From assembly GCA_022414725.1 (NCBI GenBank), contig JAJSRW010002114.1, positions 1 to 64,000 on the forward strand: 64,000 nt of DNA, given 5' to 3'. This stretch comes from Microglena sp. YARC (Eukaryota > Chlorophyta > Chlorophyceae > Chlamydomonadales > Chlamydomonadaceae). Under the pieces are notes generated by a model. The model was not told where the DNA came from, searched no databases, and was given only the letters and a program-made list of their open reading frames with translations. This document shows, one piece after another, positions 38,119 through 48,853 of this stretch (position 1 is the first letter of the stretch; every line of letters starts with the position of its first letter). Both the position numbers and the translations under genes were made by a program.

Positions 38119-39150
38119 TCATGTGCTAACTGACTCGTCTTGCTCTGGGAACAAGTTGGCACGCAACCCAACGAGGGCTAAATCTAACTTCTTGGTCCTC
38201 ATCAGCCCTTTTACTGTTCCTGCACTGATGCAGCTTTCCAGAACCTTCTCCTTGCAGGCCTCGAACTCGTCCTCAGGCCAATCTGCGGCTTTCTTCTCGC
38301 GATATGTCTGGAGACACGTCTCTAGCTTTTGCATCATTTCCTCACTGGGCTCAGCAGGGTTGTCGCGAAACTCTGCGTCAATGTCTTCCTGAACCAGTAC
38401 CGCCGTCCTCACCCTTGTTTCATCATCTGCATCAGTACAGGCTTCGAGACGTGATAGAATAGCCTGCTCCGTTTTTGCAAACGTGTTCAAACGCCATGCA
38501 GCAGCCCAAGCTTCTGAGTGATACAGTCCAAGCCAATGGCGTTCCTCCTCTCTAGCAAAGCCGCTAGCATGCCCGAGGCATCGCCAGCTTGCATGCACAT
38601 CACATAGTTGCCAACGGAGCTAAGCTCCCGCACAAAGTGACGGAATTCGGCGACACTTCTCCTGCGGTATCCAACTTGTTTGGGACTCATCGAGCAGCCG
38701 CTAATGTCGGGGCGTCCAATGGCACTTTTCTGTGCGTCAATAGGCGGTAGGAAGACCGTGATGGCAGCGGCAAGACCAGAAGAAGAACTGGAAGCTTTCG
38801 AGGACGGGCCCGCTTGTCCCGCACCTTGATGCAAGATCCCAGAGATGGCGATGCTGGTGGAATGTGTCTTGAAGTCTGCCCCCATGCGTGTAATGTGGGT
38901 AAGGCGAATGTCAGCCACGCCAGCTTCTCTGAAAGCCACAAGGAACCTGCTGCCTTCCTCTTGGTTGGTGTACACGACCACATGGCACACTGAGGCAAAC
39001 TTCCGATTCTGGCCTGCTAAGTTCCGCAGCATGTCGATCACATCAGTCGAACTCCAAGAGTCTTCATCGACGAGCCACAACGGTCCCTTTTCATCGCCAG
39101 TGAGACAGGGGTCGATGATCACCAAGTCGATCAGTTTGCCAGGCACCTGC
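38119..39150 (-). pseudogene. Transposon accessory protein, one frameshift
   Basis: Coding begins after a splice-acceptor-like tttactcttgcag (39152 region) with VPGKLIDLVIIDPCLTGDEK and continues through RMGADFKTHSTSIAISG and SPKQVGYRRRSVAEFRHFVR. Near 38508 one G is missing compared with copy 3 (58520, QKLGAAAWRLN), so the frame changes before ILSRLEACTDADD and a Lys/Glu-rich helical C-terminus ending QDESVST. No family is recognised. It could be a second transposition protein or a cargo regulator. Upstream exons are not identified. Confidence 0.55.
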
Positions 39151-39341
39151 AAGAGTAAACGAAATATGTACAAGTCACTTAGATTATGGGTTGGAAGACA
39201 AGTTGAACAACGTGATGCTCCCGACTGTGATCGGAAGGATAATAATGATCCATTCTACCCTCCCGATTATAATCGGGAGCATCCATAACAATAAGTGACC
39301 TAACCTCGTTCCATTGGACCCTGTCTAGGTTTGAACCTGCT

Positions 39342-41851
39342 GTGAAGGTGAGGAGGAAGAGGGGTGCACCCGCAGTGTTGAGGGACAATTTCAACGCTGC
39401 GATGAAATCTCTCGTAGATGAGTATGGGGAGTCAATGCCGCACCAGACTTCATATGCTCCAGGATCTAGAGGAAGGAAAAAATCGAAGGTCATGCGCCCT
39501 TTGATTTTTTTACATTGCGGCATATTTCCAAGCAAGCAAGCTGTCTTTAGGGACATGAAGAAGAACGGCATGGTTCCTCCCAGAACATTATACAGCAGTT
39601 TGCGTAAACTATGGCATGCACATTGGTGGAACGTGAAGATAAAGACTTGGAAGCCTTTTGCCAAGTGCGACGACTGCGTCAAGTACCGAGCCAGACTCCT
39701 GACCACTACGTTTCAGCCAGCAGTTGATGAACTTCGTCAGAGTCAGGCTGTGCACCGTAATCAGATTTCCATTGGTCGGCGTAGGTATGACATCCGTGAA
39801 AAACTGTCTGAACAGTATCCGAAGCTCTTCTTGCACGCATCCGCTGATTGGTTATTGAGCTTTGCCATTCTACTCGCAGTCCATCAATCTGACTATATCA
39901 TGCTTCCAACATTTCTTCATCCGGGTCCTTGAAGAAGAGGGGCAGCTTCCACCGTATTGCTTCTTGCAAATGGACAACGCGGCAAAGAACAACAAGAACG
40001 CTTTCATGTTCGCATACTTGTCCTTGTTGGTTGAGATGAACTGGTTTAAGGAAGTGTACGTCCATTTCCTCCCTCCCGGACACACACATAGCAATCTTGA
40101 CCAAAAGTACTCTGTGATCTCGCAAGGGTTAAAGAACATGGAAGTGTACACCCTGGACCATCTGATGGGCATTGTTGGTAACTTATTCAAGAGAATGGGC
40201 CCTTACACAAGGCAAGACGTCGTGACCTCTATAGGGGACTTCTCCGCTGTCCTCCTAGACAACGTTTACAAGTTGTTCGGTCATGGCACTAGCACCGTCA
40301 AAGGAGTTAATTGCCGTTTACACGCATTCAAGATAACGAAAGGTCCCAACGGGAGAGTCGGTAAGAATACTTGATATACTGATATTTACAAATTAAATGC
40401 TACCGTGCGTGTATGTACTGTCTGCACAATGCTCCCGATTATGCTCGGGAGGAATATGGGTGTGCCATGTCCTCATTGATTTACATGTGCAGTCTTCAAT
40501 ATAAATTAAATGATACAAAGGAAGTTGTACCTAGGACCTAGGATGTATTATCCAAGGGATGCTCCCGAGTATAGTCGGGAGGAATATGGGTGTCCTAAAT
40601 GATTCACTAATATACAATACATGTTTGCACACCAACAATTGCAGGGGTCTATTACAAGGAGTATGACGAGTCAGGATCTTGGAGAGGACAGTGGGACAAT
40701 GAAAGCTGAACCTATTTACGTCCTCCAAGGCTTCCCACTGGTGGACACCAGAACAGTATTTAAGGAAGCCCCCAAGATCAAGATTGAAGAGCTCGAGAAT
40801 ATCGAGGCAAACTGGGCGGCTGTCTGGAAGACTATTCATAACGAGAAGCCCGGAGGTGACGTCCTTGCAGGCCACATGGCCGATGGTCCTGTACAAACCG
40901 CCGGTGACGACCGTGCAGGACCCGTAGCTGATGTCCGTGTACGACACGCAGCGGAGGACCTTCTAGAACCAGCAGCCGATGACCAGCAGCCGATGGATGA
41001 ACCAGCAGCCGATGGCCCATCCCATGCCCAGTCCTTCAAACATATTGCCGAGAAGCTTCGTGAAACTTGGGAAGCCAGCAATAAGTGGTGGACTGATTTC
41101 TTCAACGTTGAGAAGAGTTATTGGAGCACTCAACCAGATAATGCTGTGACTGGGGAGTACCCGAAAGACCAACATTTTGTCGACTTCCCATCGGAGTTGT
41201 CAGCAACCAGTCGTGTTCTGACACAGTCTGAGAAATCAATGGCCAAGCGCTTGATAGCAGCATTGGATGACTTGTCCATGGATGTGTCAGACATTTTACC
41301 TGCAAGTAACGAGATTGCCAAGACTATGAACGTCGCACACACTTTGGAGACTAATATGGAAAGGCCAGAGGAGGAGGATGTGTTGTACTTATATTCTTCA
41401 CAAGGGACGAAGCCGGATAGAAGAATAGCCTACGAGCCCACTACTGATTTGGTTGTTGGTCATGTCGCTGTGGTCAAGGTACTAATGGATGACTCTAGCG
41501 GAATGAGAGGATGGGACGTGGTGGAGGTCAAATCACTACCAGTGAATGGAGAAGTGAAATTGTGTGTATTTAAAGCCCTTGTACTCTGGGGCTCAGAAGT
41601 TGGTGTACACTGAAACACAATACCCAACTTGGCCAGAAGATTGGATGGACCACAAGCTTGTGCCTATTACCGTGGGGGTTAGGAGAAAAGCAACATGGAC
41701 GGGCGATATTCCCATTGACGCATTTCAATTTAGCTGCGAACCCACCAAGGGTATGAAGATCCAGAGAAAGTACCACACAAGCATGCTCCTAGCTTGTCAA
41801 TCCATTGAGAAGGACACCAGGGCAGAGGCTGTGCAATCGGATGGAGACTAG
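39342..41851 (+). pseudogene. Transposase-type gene with intron (copy 1)
   Basis: The core reads CFLQMDNAAKNNKNAFMFAY and VHFLPPGHTHSNLDQKYSVI, a D-N...DNKN...GHTHxxxD pattern shared by a large group of eukaryotic transposon proteins I would place near DUF7869-type sequences. An intron of 284 nt is predicted at 40361-40644 (gtaaga ... ttgcag): it joins NGRVG to VYYKEYDESGSWRGQW in frame. Compared with copy 2, about 280 bp are deleted at 39848, one base is inserted at about 40703, and a frameshift occurs at about 41555. The 3' exon encodes an acidic region ending in TAG at 41849. Not functional as it stands. Confidence 0.65.
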
Positions 41852-43543
41852 GCAGACATTGCTGAGGAGGAGGAGATGGAGGAGGAGGAAGATGGGGATG
41901 GGGACATGGAGGAGGAGAAGGAGGAGGAAGAGGAGGGCGAGGAGGGGGGGGAGGAGGAGGAGTAAGATGTTTGACACATAGCCGTTTTTTACTAATGAAT
42001 TATACTTACGATTTTTATTGTAAGATGTAAAAGCTGAATTCTGCCTGCCGACTTATAACCGTCCGCTTTCCCTTTATTTCTTACAATTATAATTGTAAGA
42101 CACGAATTGATGTTAACACCTTTTGTTACAAAATATGGCATTTCAACGTTGTAACATTCGCAATCTGTACGTTTCTCCGTTTTTCAAGCTCATTTCAAGC
42201 ATATTTTGTCAAAATTGACTACAATCTTACGATTTTTATCGTAAGATTGCATTTGGAAAGCATCAAAAGACCCCCAAAAAGTGATCGTAAGATTGGAAAT
42301 CCGTTGGGAAGCAGGAACGCCCATTCTATAACAACAGATGTCCCGTACACTCCAGAGTCTTTCTCCATGGAGCTGGACACTGCGGATGCTGTAGACGTGG
42401 ATGTACATGAGAGGGTCTCGGCGGAATTTTTCTTCCCAGACGAAATCTTGGAAAAGATCGTGTTATCATGGTCCACCTGCAAGGGTGATGAGATGTACAT
42501 GGGGTACCTGGTGCGCCTGATGTGCGTGAGCAAGCAGTTCAAGGCAGTGGTGTCAAACATGTCGGAGCTATCGGTGAAGATACCTTCGTTTCCAGCCGGC
42601 ACCCAGTGGAGTCTTGCCCATATCTCCTTTGCGAATTTGGTGCATGTGTCCTGCTCTAATAGCAATTATGTTGAGGACATCGAGATGTTCGCCGCACTCC
42701 CCAATCTGAAGAGGTTAAACATATCGGGGACGTCAGTCGATTCCCTCGTTCCGTTTAGGACCGGTGTGTGCAGGAACACGCGTCAGGATCTGTACTGCGC
42801 AGACATGCATTTGATGTCCATTGCAGGGATAGAGAGCCTAAGCCAGCTGCGTTTTCTGGACATACACAACACAGATTACTCCACATCCGTAGGAGAGTTC
42901 CATATGCCATTGCTGACCGTGCTGAACACCCGTTCATCTCGTAGAGTTTTCGATTCGGATTTCCCATACCACACATGCTTCCCATCGCTTGTAGCATTCA
43001 TGCAAATTTCAAATACTTGGGGGAATTTGTTAACAGACATTCAGTCTCCTGAGCAGTCCGATGTTCGCATCGAGTGTACCACATCCTTCACATTTGTTTC
43101 CAAAAAATGGTGTAAAGACATTCCAAGTCATACAGGTTGTGGATAGAGTGAGTGATCGGGACTTCCGTTTTTGGTTTTATGGCAACATGGATGATGATGA
43201 TGATGATGGCGGTTACGACTCATATAATGTTGAGTTGAGTTTGATGCGGCTCTACACTGAGATGTGTGACCGATCCTTGTTTCGGACATACGATAGCCTG
43301 GGCAAGTTATTTGAAATGTCCCAAGATACCCTTGTATACGGCACGCCGTGCAGATTGATTGTGAATGATATCATGAAATGTGCCTACATGGAGGGTGGAC
43401 GTGCGCGGTTGCTGAAGGTGGTAGTGTTCCTGTTCGGAGTTGATGCATTGAAGAACAACAGGATCTACAACTTTTTATCGGTTAAAGAATTCGCAACATG
43501 ATTTCTTAAGTTTGTTTGTGTAAAAAGCACCTCTGACCCAACG

Positions 43544-45499
43544 ATGCCCATTGAGGATGTTGACTACCTTGTGCAGAATTCTGTGTCCGACGCGCTCACG
43601 TTGTTCATAGATTCAAGCAAACGCAACCGTCTGTACAATCGCACACCGTCGGATTATGTTGTGAAGTTTAAGGAACCCGTCAAGTATGTATTCGGACTGG
43701 ACATACTCGATGCTGCTATTCCAAGCACGATGTACAATGTAGATTCGCACAACAATGAGTTGAGGCTTGTCACGGTCGATGTGTTACCGGGATCGTTGAA
43801 AAAGCACGACGATATACGTAAGGAGCTTGAGACCTTATCACAGCATCCCCTATTCGATAAAGCCGTGCAAGACGAGTACCCCTCTCATTATTTAGCTACA
43901 GTAGATGGCAACAATCTATCTGCGCATCCTTTGCTGCAACATAAGGTTGATGAACAACAAGGTGTCGCCGCTGATTACACAGTTCAGTTCGCACCCACAC
44001 ACGCCGTGTTTGTTAGGTACTCCTTCTCAGGCGTCCCGTTTAGGCCCAGTCGCGAGACAGTGAATAACACGAACGTGTTCAACGTAGCAAACGTGGGAGG
44101 CGCGGTCACGGACGATGTCGTCGAGTTGGTGAATCCATCGGGCTTGCCCGCCAACCGAGAACTAGCAGAGTGGCTTGCGACGCACTCCACGTCACTGAAC
44201 TTCTCCATCATCCCGTCGAGTACCATATGGATGCAGTCGGTATTCAGTGGAGTAGGACCGGACACGCCTCTGTACGACATTGTGTATAACGTCTGTCTGC
44301 ATGTGACGTCGTCCGAATTCGATAGCATCATTTCCAATGGGGCGGCGCGCATGTCTTGTGGTGTTCACTTCTTCAATATGATCGTCGGAAATTATACCAT
44401 TTCATCCCTCATCACGTACATGCAAGAGTTGCTCGCACCAATCTCAATTGACGTGGTGGCCAGCAACAGGGCGGCTGTGGAGAGACAAAACAAGATCATA
44501 TTTAAAGCGTCGAATAATATAATTTTCGTTACATGCACAAACTACGACCCGTCAACGGAGGCGTTCATCTCTTCCGCCTCGTCACTTTTAGGCTTTGACG
44601 ACACACGCCCAGTCCCATGCATACACGAATGCACATTTCAGCCCATATTCCTAGGGAGTGGGGTGAGCGGGGGGCTTCCGTGCTGCATGAGCATCCTCAC
44701 GCTAGACAAGGACACGCAGGCGTACATGAACACACTTGGTCCCCCCGGCATCGTCAACCTCGCAGGGCCTCGCTTCATCACCCTTAGATGCCCCGAGATA
44801 GAGGAGCACATGTGCAGCTCCGGAATATCAAGTCGCTATTCGACCGGGTTGGGAGTGTTCAAACTCGCGAGCGGGAGCGAACTCGCGCACCTTCGTTTCG
44901 ACTTTGTGTCGCTCGTGAGGAAGCCATTCCACCCGATAGGGAAACTGAGTCGACTCAGCTTCCGTTTTGAGTTGTTCGACGGGGTGCTCTATAACTTCAA
45001 GGGTGTAAATCACCAGATTCTGATAAACATCAAGTACTACGTCCCCTCGAAACGCGACACGGGGGTCCGGTTCCGAACCGAACTCAATCCAGATTACGAC
45101 CCTAAGTTTCTCGCGTTCACTCTCAGGAACGAAGCCGACCTCGACAACGGGGACGACGACGATGGTGATAATGAGGACGACGACAACGACGATGATGATG
45201 ATGAGAATGAGGACGACGAAGACAACGATGATGGGGGTGGTGATTCCCGTGCCAACATGGTATTGAACCATTACTTGCACGACCATTTTTCAGCTTCCGT
45301 TTTTCCACGACTTTCGAATACATTACATTACATTACATTACATGTTAAAGTCTACTTGACACCGCGAGGGTGTATGAGACTCTGTGCTTTAAACAAAAAT
45401 AAAAAGCACCCACAAAGCAAAAAACCCCATTACATCAGGGGTGTGTCGAGGACAAACAAACCAAACTCCCAACCACCGTTTTGGTGGCGTAGGTATTAA
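43544..45499 (+). CDS. Large virion-type protein with acidic tail
   Basis: The N-terminus has ALTLFIDSSKRNRLYNRTPS DYVVKF and YVFGLDILDAAIPSTMYNVD, blocks of a kind found in large structural proteins of Mimivirus-like viruses (FIDS..RN, PSxYxV, IxDAxIPxTMYNV). About 540 residues of beta-rich sequence follow, then a run of Asp/Glu (45145-45235). The real end was probably NTNFF-stop: a LINE-type insertion at 45322 replaces the last five codons with about 58 foreign ones up to 45499. Otherwise unbroken, one of the best-preserved viral genes here. Assignment to capsid or membrane is not possible from sequence alone. Confidence 0.65.
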   Translation: MPIEDVDYLVQNSVSDALTLFIDSSKRNRLYNRTPSDYVVKFKEPVKYVFGLDILDAAIPSTMYNVDSHNNELRLVTVDVLPGSLKKHDDIRKELETLSQHPLFDKAVQDEYPSHYLATVDGNNLSAHPLLQHKVDEQQGVAADYTVQFAPTHAVFVRYSFSGVPFRPSRETVNNTNVFNVANVGGAVTDDVVELVNPSGLPANRELAEWLATHSTSLNFSIIPSSTIWMQSVFSGVGPDTPLYDIVYNVCLHVTSSEFDSIISNGAARMSCGVHFFNMIVGNYTISSLITYMQELLAPISIDVVASNRAAVERQNKIIFKASNNIIFVTCTNYDPSTEAFISSASSLLGFDDTRPVPCIHECTFQPIFLGSGVSGGLPCCMSILTLDKDTQAYMNTLGPPGIVNLAGPRFITLRCPEIEEHMCSSGISSRYSTGLGVFKLASGSELAHLRFDFVSLVRKPFHPIGKLSRLSFRFELFDGVLYNFKGVNHQILINIKYYVPSKRDTGVRFRTELNPDYDPKFLAFTLRNEADLDNGDDDDGDNEDDDNDDDDDENEDDEDNDDGGGDSRANMVLNHYLHDHFSASVFPRLSNTLHYITLHVKVYLTPRGCMRLCALNKNKKHPQSKKPHYIRGVSRTNKPNSQPPFWWRRY

Positions 45500-47009
45500 A
45501 CCCCTTAGAGCAGGACCCAGATCTCAACCACTTACAGTGGCGGAGGTAAGAAGCTAACAAATGAGAAGTCTCAAGAACAAAAAAAAGGGATAATAAATTA
45601 CGGTGCCACTAAGCAGTCCAGGGCTTCCTGTCTTGCTCTTCTACAAGTAGAAAGATAGTTGGCTAGGTTGCTCCAAAAAGACTTAGTGCCATTTCCATTC
45701 ATAAAGGTTCTGACTGTGGAATCGCAGAATTCCACATTCCATACGGTTAAGTCGGTATCCTCATGGACATGCCTATAAATATCTGTAAACAGATTCTGGT
45801 AGCGGAGGCGAATATCATTATAAAAAGGGCAATCAAACGTATGCATTTCATCCTCAGTTTTTTGGAACCCACACATTTGACAGTGTCTCATTGAGCGAGG
45901 GATGTGTGCTCTATCCACCACCCTCATTCTTTCTGTGTTCAGCCAATGGTAACCCATTATAAACTGTGCTATAGAACGAATCTGATCCTGCTTATGTAAG
46001 GCGGATGTAAAGGGAATCAAGCCATTCTCATCATTGCTGTTGGCTGCGAACCATTTTTGGTATCGGAGGCGTTTAAAGCCAACCCTTCTCTCATCAGGGA
46101 TGTCTCTAACTGCATTGGTGTCACTTGGGTACTTCATGACTCAAAAACTTCAGACATAATACCTTCGACATCGACAGCCTCCAAAATGTTGATGTTTTTA
46201 CTGGATCCTAGCTTGTGGAGAGCACAACGCAAGTCATGAACCCAGCCAGTGTTGGAGTCAAAAGATTCCTCAAGAGCCATTCTAATGAGATCCTCAGGTT
46301 CTTTATGTATGGTCTTGTTCCAGAAGCGCAAAGCTTGTTTAAGCCAAGCAAAACACAACGGGGTTCTACCCAGCTCTTCCATGATAATATTAGATGTAGT
46401 AGATTGGCAAACACCCAACATTTGTTTAAGTATACCTCTATGCCATTTCTCACAAGCATGGTCATTTGAGATAAGTGTGTTGTTCAGAATAGAAGGAGCC
46501 CACACCTCACAGCCAAAATTCAGGATAGGTTGTACAAGAGAATCAAACAGGTGGGTGAGAATATCAATATTGTATATCTCCATAGTATGGCATCGCCTAC
46601 GAAGCATGTGGTGTGCCTTTTGGGCCTTAGTGAGCATCCTAGAAAAAACAGCTTTTGCACGATTGCTTGAGTCACCATCCACAAAGAGGGATCCCAAGTA
46701 GATAAAAGATAACTTTGTAGAAAGTTGTGCTCCATCATAGACAAATTTGTAATCAGGATCCATGCGGGCCTCATCACAGAATTGTTTGTTGAAAACGACA
46801 ATCTCAGTTTTCTTTATATTCACAGCCATCTTAGTAGCCTCGCAGAAATCGCTCGGGCAGTCAAGCATCGCTTGCATATCTGCCGGGGATTCTGCCATTA
46901 TAGCTAGGTCATCAGCATAAAGTAACAGTTGCAGAATCTTTCCCCTAAGCTCAGCCCCTACATTTGGGAGCTGGGATTGGAGGAACGATTCAATTCTATC
47001 AATGAACAG
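45322..47009 (-). mobile_element. LINE-type retroelement, copy 1, about 1.69 kb
   Basis: Minus-strand element. The 3' end carries a (TTACA)n tail at 45322-45342, and the 5' end is at ctgttcattgatag (47009). CGAATAC flanks it (45315-45321 and 47012-47018), a probable target duplication. It encodes the C-terminal part of a reverse transcriptase and a zinc knuckle. Its sequence is nearly identical to copy 2. It sits at the very end of the virion-type gene. Confidence 0.8.
45598..47009 (-). pseudogene. Reverse transcriptase fragment (LINE type), copy 1
   Basis: LLLYADDLAIM (catalytic YADD motif, about 46920), then KMAVNIKKTEIVVFN and a long thumb/connection region, ending with CQMCGFQKTEDEMHTFDCPF, a CxxC-H-C zinc-binding motif of zf-RVT type, and a stop at about 45598. 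The fingers and early palm (upstream motifs 0-A) are missing: coding starts at LFIDRIESFL. A deletion near 46130 (tacttcatgact, versus tacttaaacctccatgact in copy 2) shifts the frame. Confidence 0.75.
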
Positions 47010-48853
47010 ACCGAATACGAATTTTTTTTAGGTACTACGAAGTAAAGAGAACAATGGTTGGGTGTGGGCGACAGAGTACCATCCACATGAACATGACGTT
47101 AACTTGTTCTCGTATTGCCGAGCTAGTGTTTCAAGAGAACAACCATGAATCGCCTTCATTGCGTATCACGCTTTGCGACCTCGCAATTGACGGGCAAGAG
47201 TGTTTCTTGACTTGTCTGGACGTTCTCCTCAAAGGGTTGTTGCGTGTCTTCGGTGGTGGAGCATCTGCGGTGAACATTAGCGATATAGAAGATAATGGGC
47301 GTTCCTGCTTCCGAACGGATTTCCAATCTTACAATCACTTTTGGGGGGTCTTTTGATGCTTTTCAAATGCAATCTTACAATAAAAAACGTAAGATTGTAG
47401 TCAATTTTGACAAAATATGCTTGAAATGAGCTTGAAAGACGGAGAAACGTACAGATTGCGAATGTTACAACGTTGAAATGCCATATTTTGTAACAAAAGG
47501 TGTTAACATCAATTCGTGTCTTACAATTATAATTGTAAGAAATAAAGGGAAAGCGGACGGTTATAAGGCGGCAGGCAGAATTCAGCTTTTACATCTTACA
47601 ATACAAATCGTAAGTATAATTCATTTAATTTTTCAAATTTAGTAAAAAACGGCTATGTGTCGAACATCTTACTCCTCCTCCTCCCCCCCCTCCTCGTCCT
47701 CCTCTTCCTCCTCCTTCTCCTCCTCCATGTCCCCATCCCCATCTTCCTCCTCCTCCATCTCCTCCTCCTCAGCAATGTCTGCCTAGTCTCCATCCGATTG
47801 CACAGCCTCTGCCATGGTGTCCTTCTCAATGGATTGACAAGCTAGGAGCATGCTTGTGTGGTACTTTCTCTGGATCTTCATACCCTTGGTGGGTTCGCAG
47901 CTAAATTGAAATGCGTCAATGGGAATATCGCCCGTCCATGTTGCTTTTCTCCTAACCCCCACGGTAATAGGCACAAGCTTGTGGTCCATCCAATCTTCTG
48001 GCCAAGTTGGGTATCGTGTTTCAGTGTACACCAACTTCTGACCCCCAAAGTACAAGGGCTTTAAATACACACATTCCACTTCTCCATTCACTGGTAGTGA
48101 TTTGACCTCCACCACGTCCCATCCTCTCAATCCGCTAGAGTCATCCATTTGTACCTTGACCACAGCGACATGACCAACAACCAAATCAGTAGTGGGCTCG
48201 TAGGCTATTCTTCTATCCGGCTTCGTCCCTTGTGAAGAATATAAGTACAACACATCCTCCTCCTCTGGCCTTTCCATATTAGTCTCCAAAGTGTGTGCAA
48301 CCTTCATAGTCTTGACAATCTCGTTACTTGCAGGTAAAATGTCTGACACATCCATGGACAAGTCATCCAATGCTGCTATCAAGCGCTTGGCCATTGATTT
48401 CTCAGACTGTGTCAGAACACGACTGGTTGCTGACAACTCCGATGGGAAGTCGACAAAATGTTGGTCTTTCGGGTACTCCCCAGTCACAGCATCATCTGGT
48501 TGAGTGCTCCAATAACTCTTCTCAACTTTGAAGAAATCAGTCCACCACTTATTGCTGGCTTCCCAAGTTTCACGAAGCATCTCGGCAATATGTTTGAAGG
48601 ACTGGGCATGGGATGGGCCATCGGCTGCTGGTTCATCCATCGGCTGCTGGTCATCGGCTGCTGGTTCTAGAACCAGAAGGTCCTCCACTGCGTGTCGTAC
48701 ACGGACATCAGCTACGGGTCGTGCACGGTCATCACCGGCGGTTTGTACAGGACCATCGGCCATGTGGCCTGCAAGGACGTCACCTCCGGGCTTCTCGTTA
48801 TGAATAGTCTTCCAGACAGCCGCCCAGTTTGCCTCGATATTCTCAAGCTCTTC

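Larger units (their letters stand above)
37436..42325 (+). mobile_element. Large DNA transposon, 4-bp TSD, copy 1 (4,890 bp)
   Basis: Ends AATGGGCGTTCCTGCTTCCG and its complement (ggaagcaggaacgcccatt), target duplication CTAT at 37432-37435 and 42326-42329. Subterminal arms are AT-rich with many palindromes built on cttacaat/attgtaag. Inside: a minus-strand accessory gene, a plus-strand transposase-type gene with introns, and a gag-like acidic 3' exon. A 4-bp duplication fits superfamilies such as Sola or Academ, but no assignment is made. Confidence 0.9.
36915..43501 (+). pseudogene. F-box-like / leucine-rich-repeat viral gene, split by a transposon
   Basis: 5' part 36915-37435, 3' part 42330-43501, with a 4,890-bp transposon and a 4-bp target duplication (CTAT) between. 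The reading frame is continuous if the insert and one CTAT are ignored. The 5' part has an Asp/Ser-rich end. The 3' part begins with an F-box-like helix set (FFPDEILEKIVLSW...MCVSKQFKAVVS), then leucine-rich repeats (LPNLKRLNISGTSVDSLVPF, LSQLRFLDIHNTDYS). A frameshift in an A6 run at 43107-43112 precedes the last 130 codons. F-box proteins link substrates to SCF ubiquitin ligases, and giant viruses encode many. Combined length about 563 residues. Confidence 0.7.
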
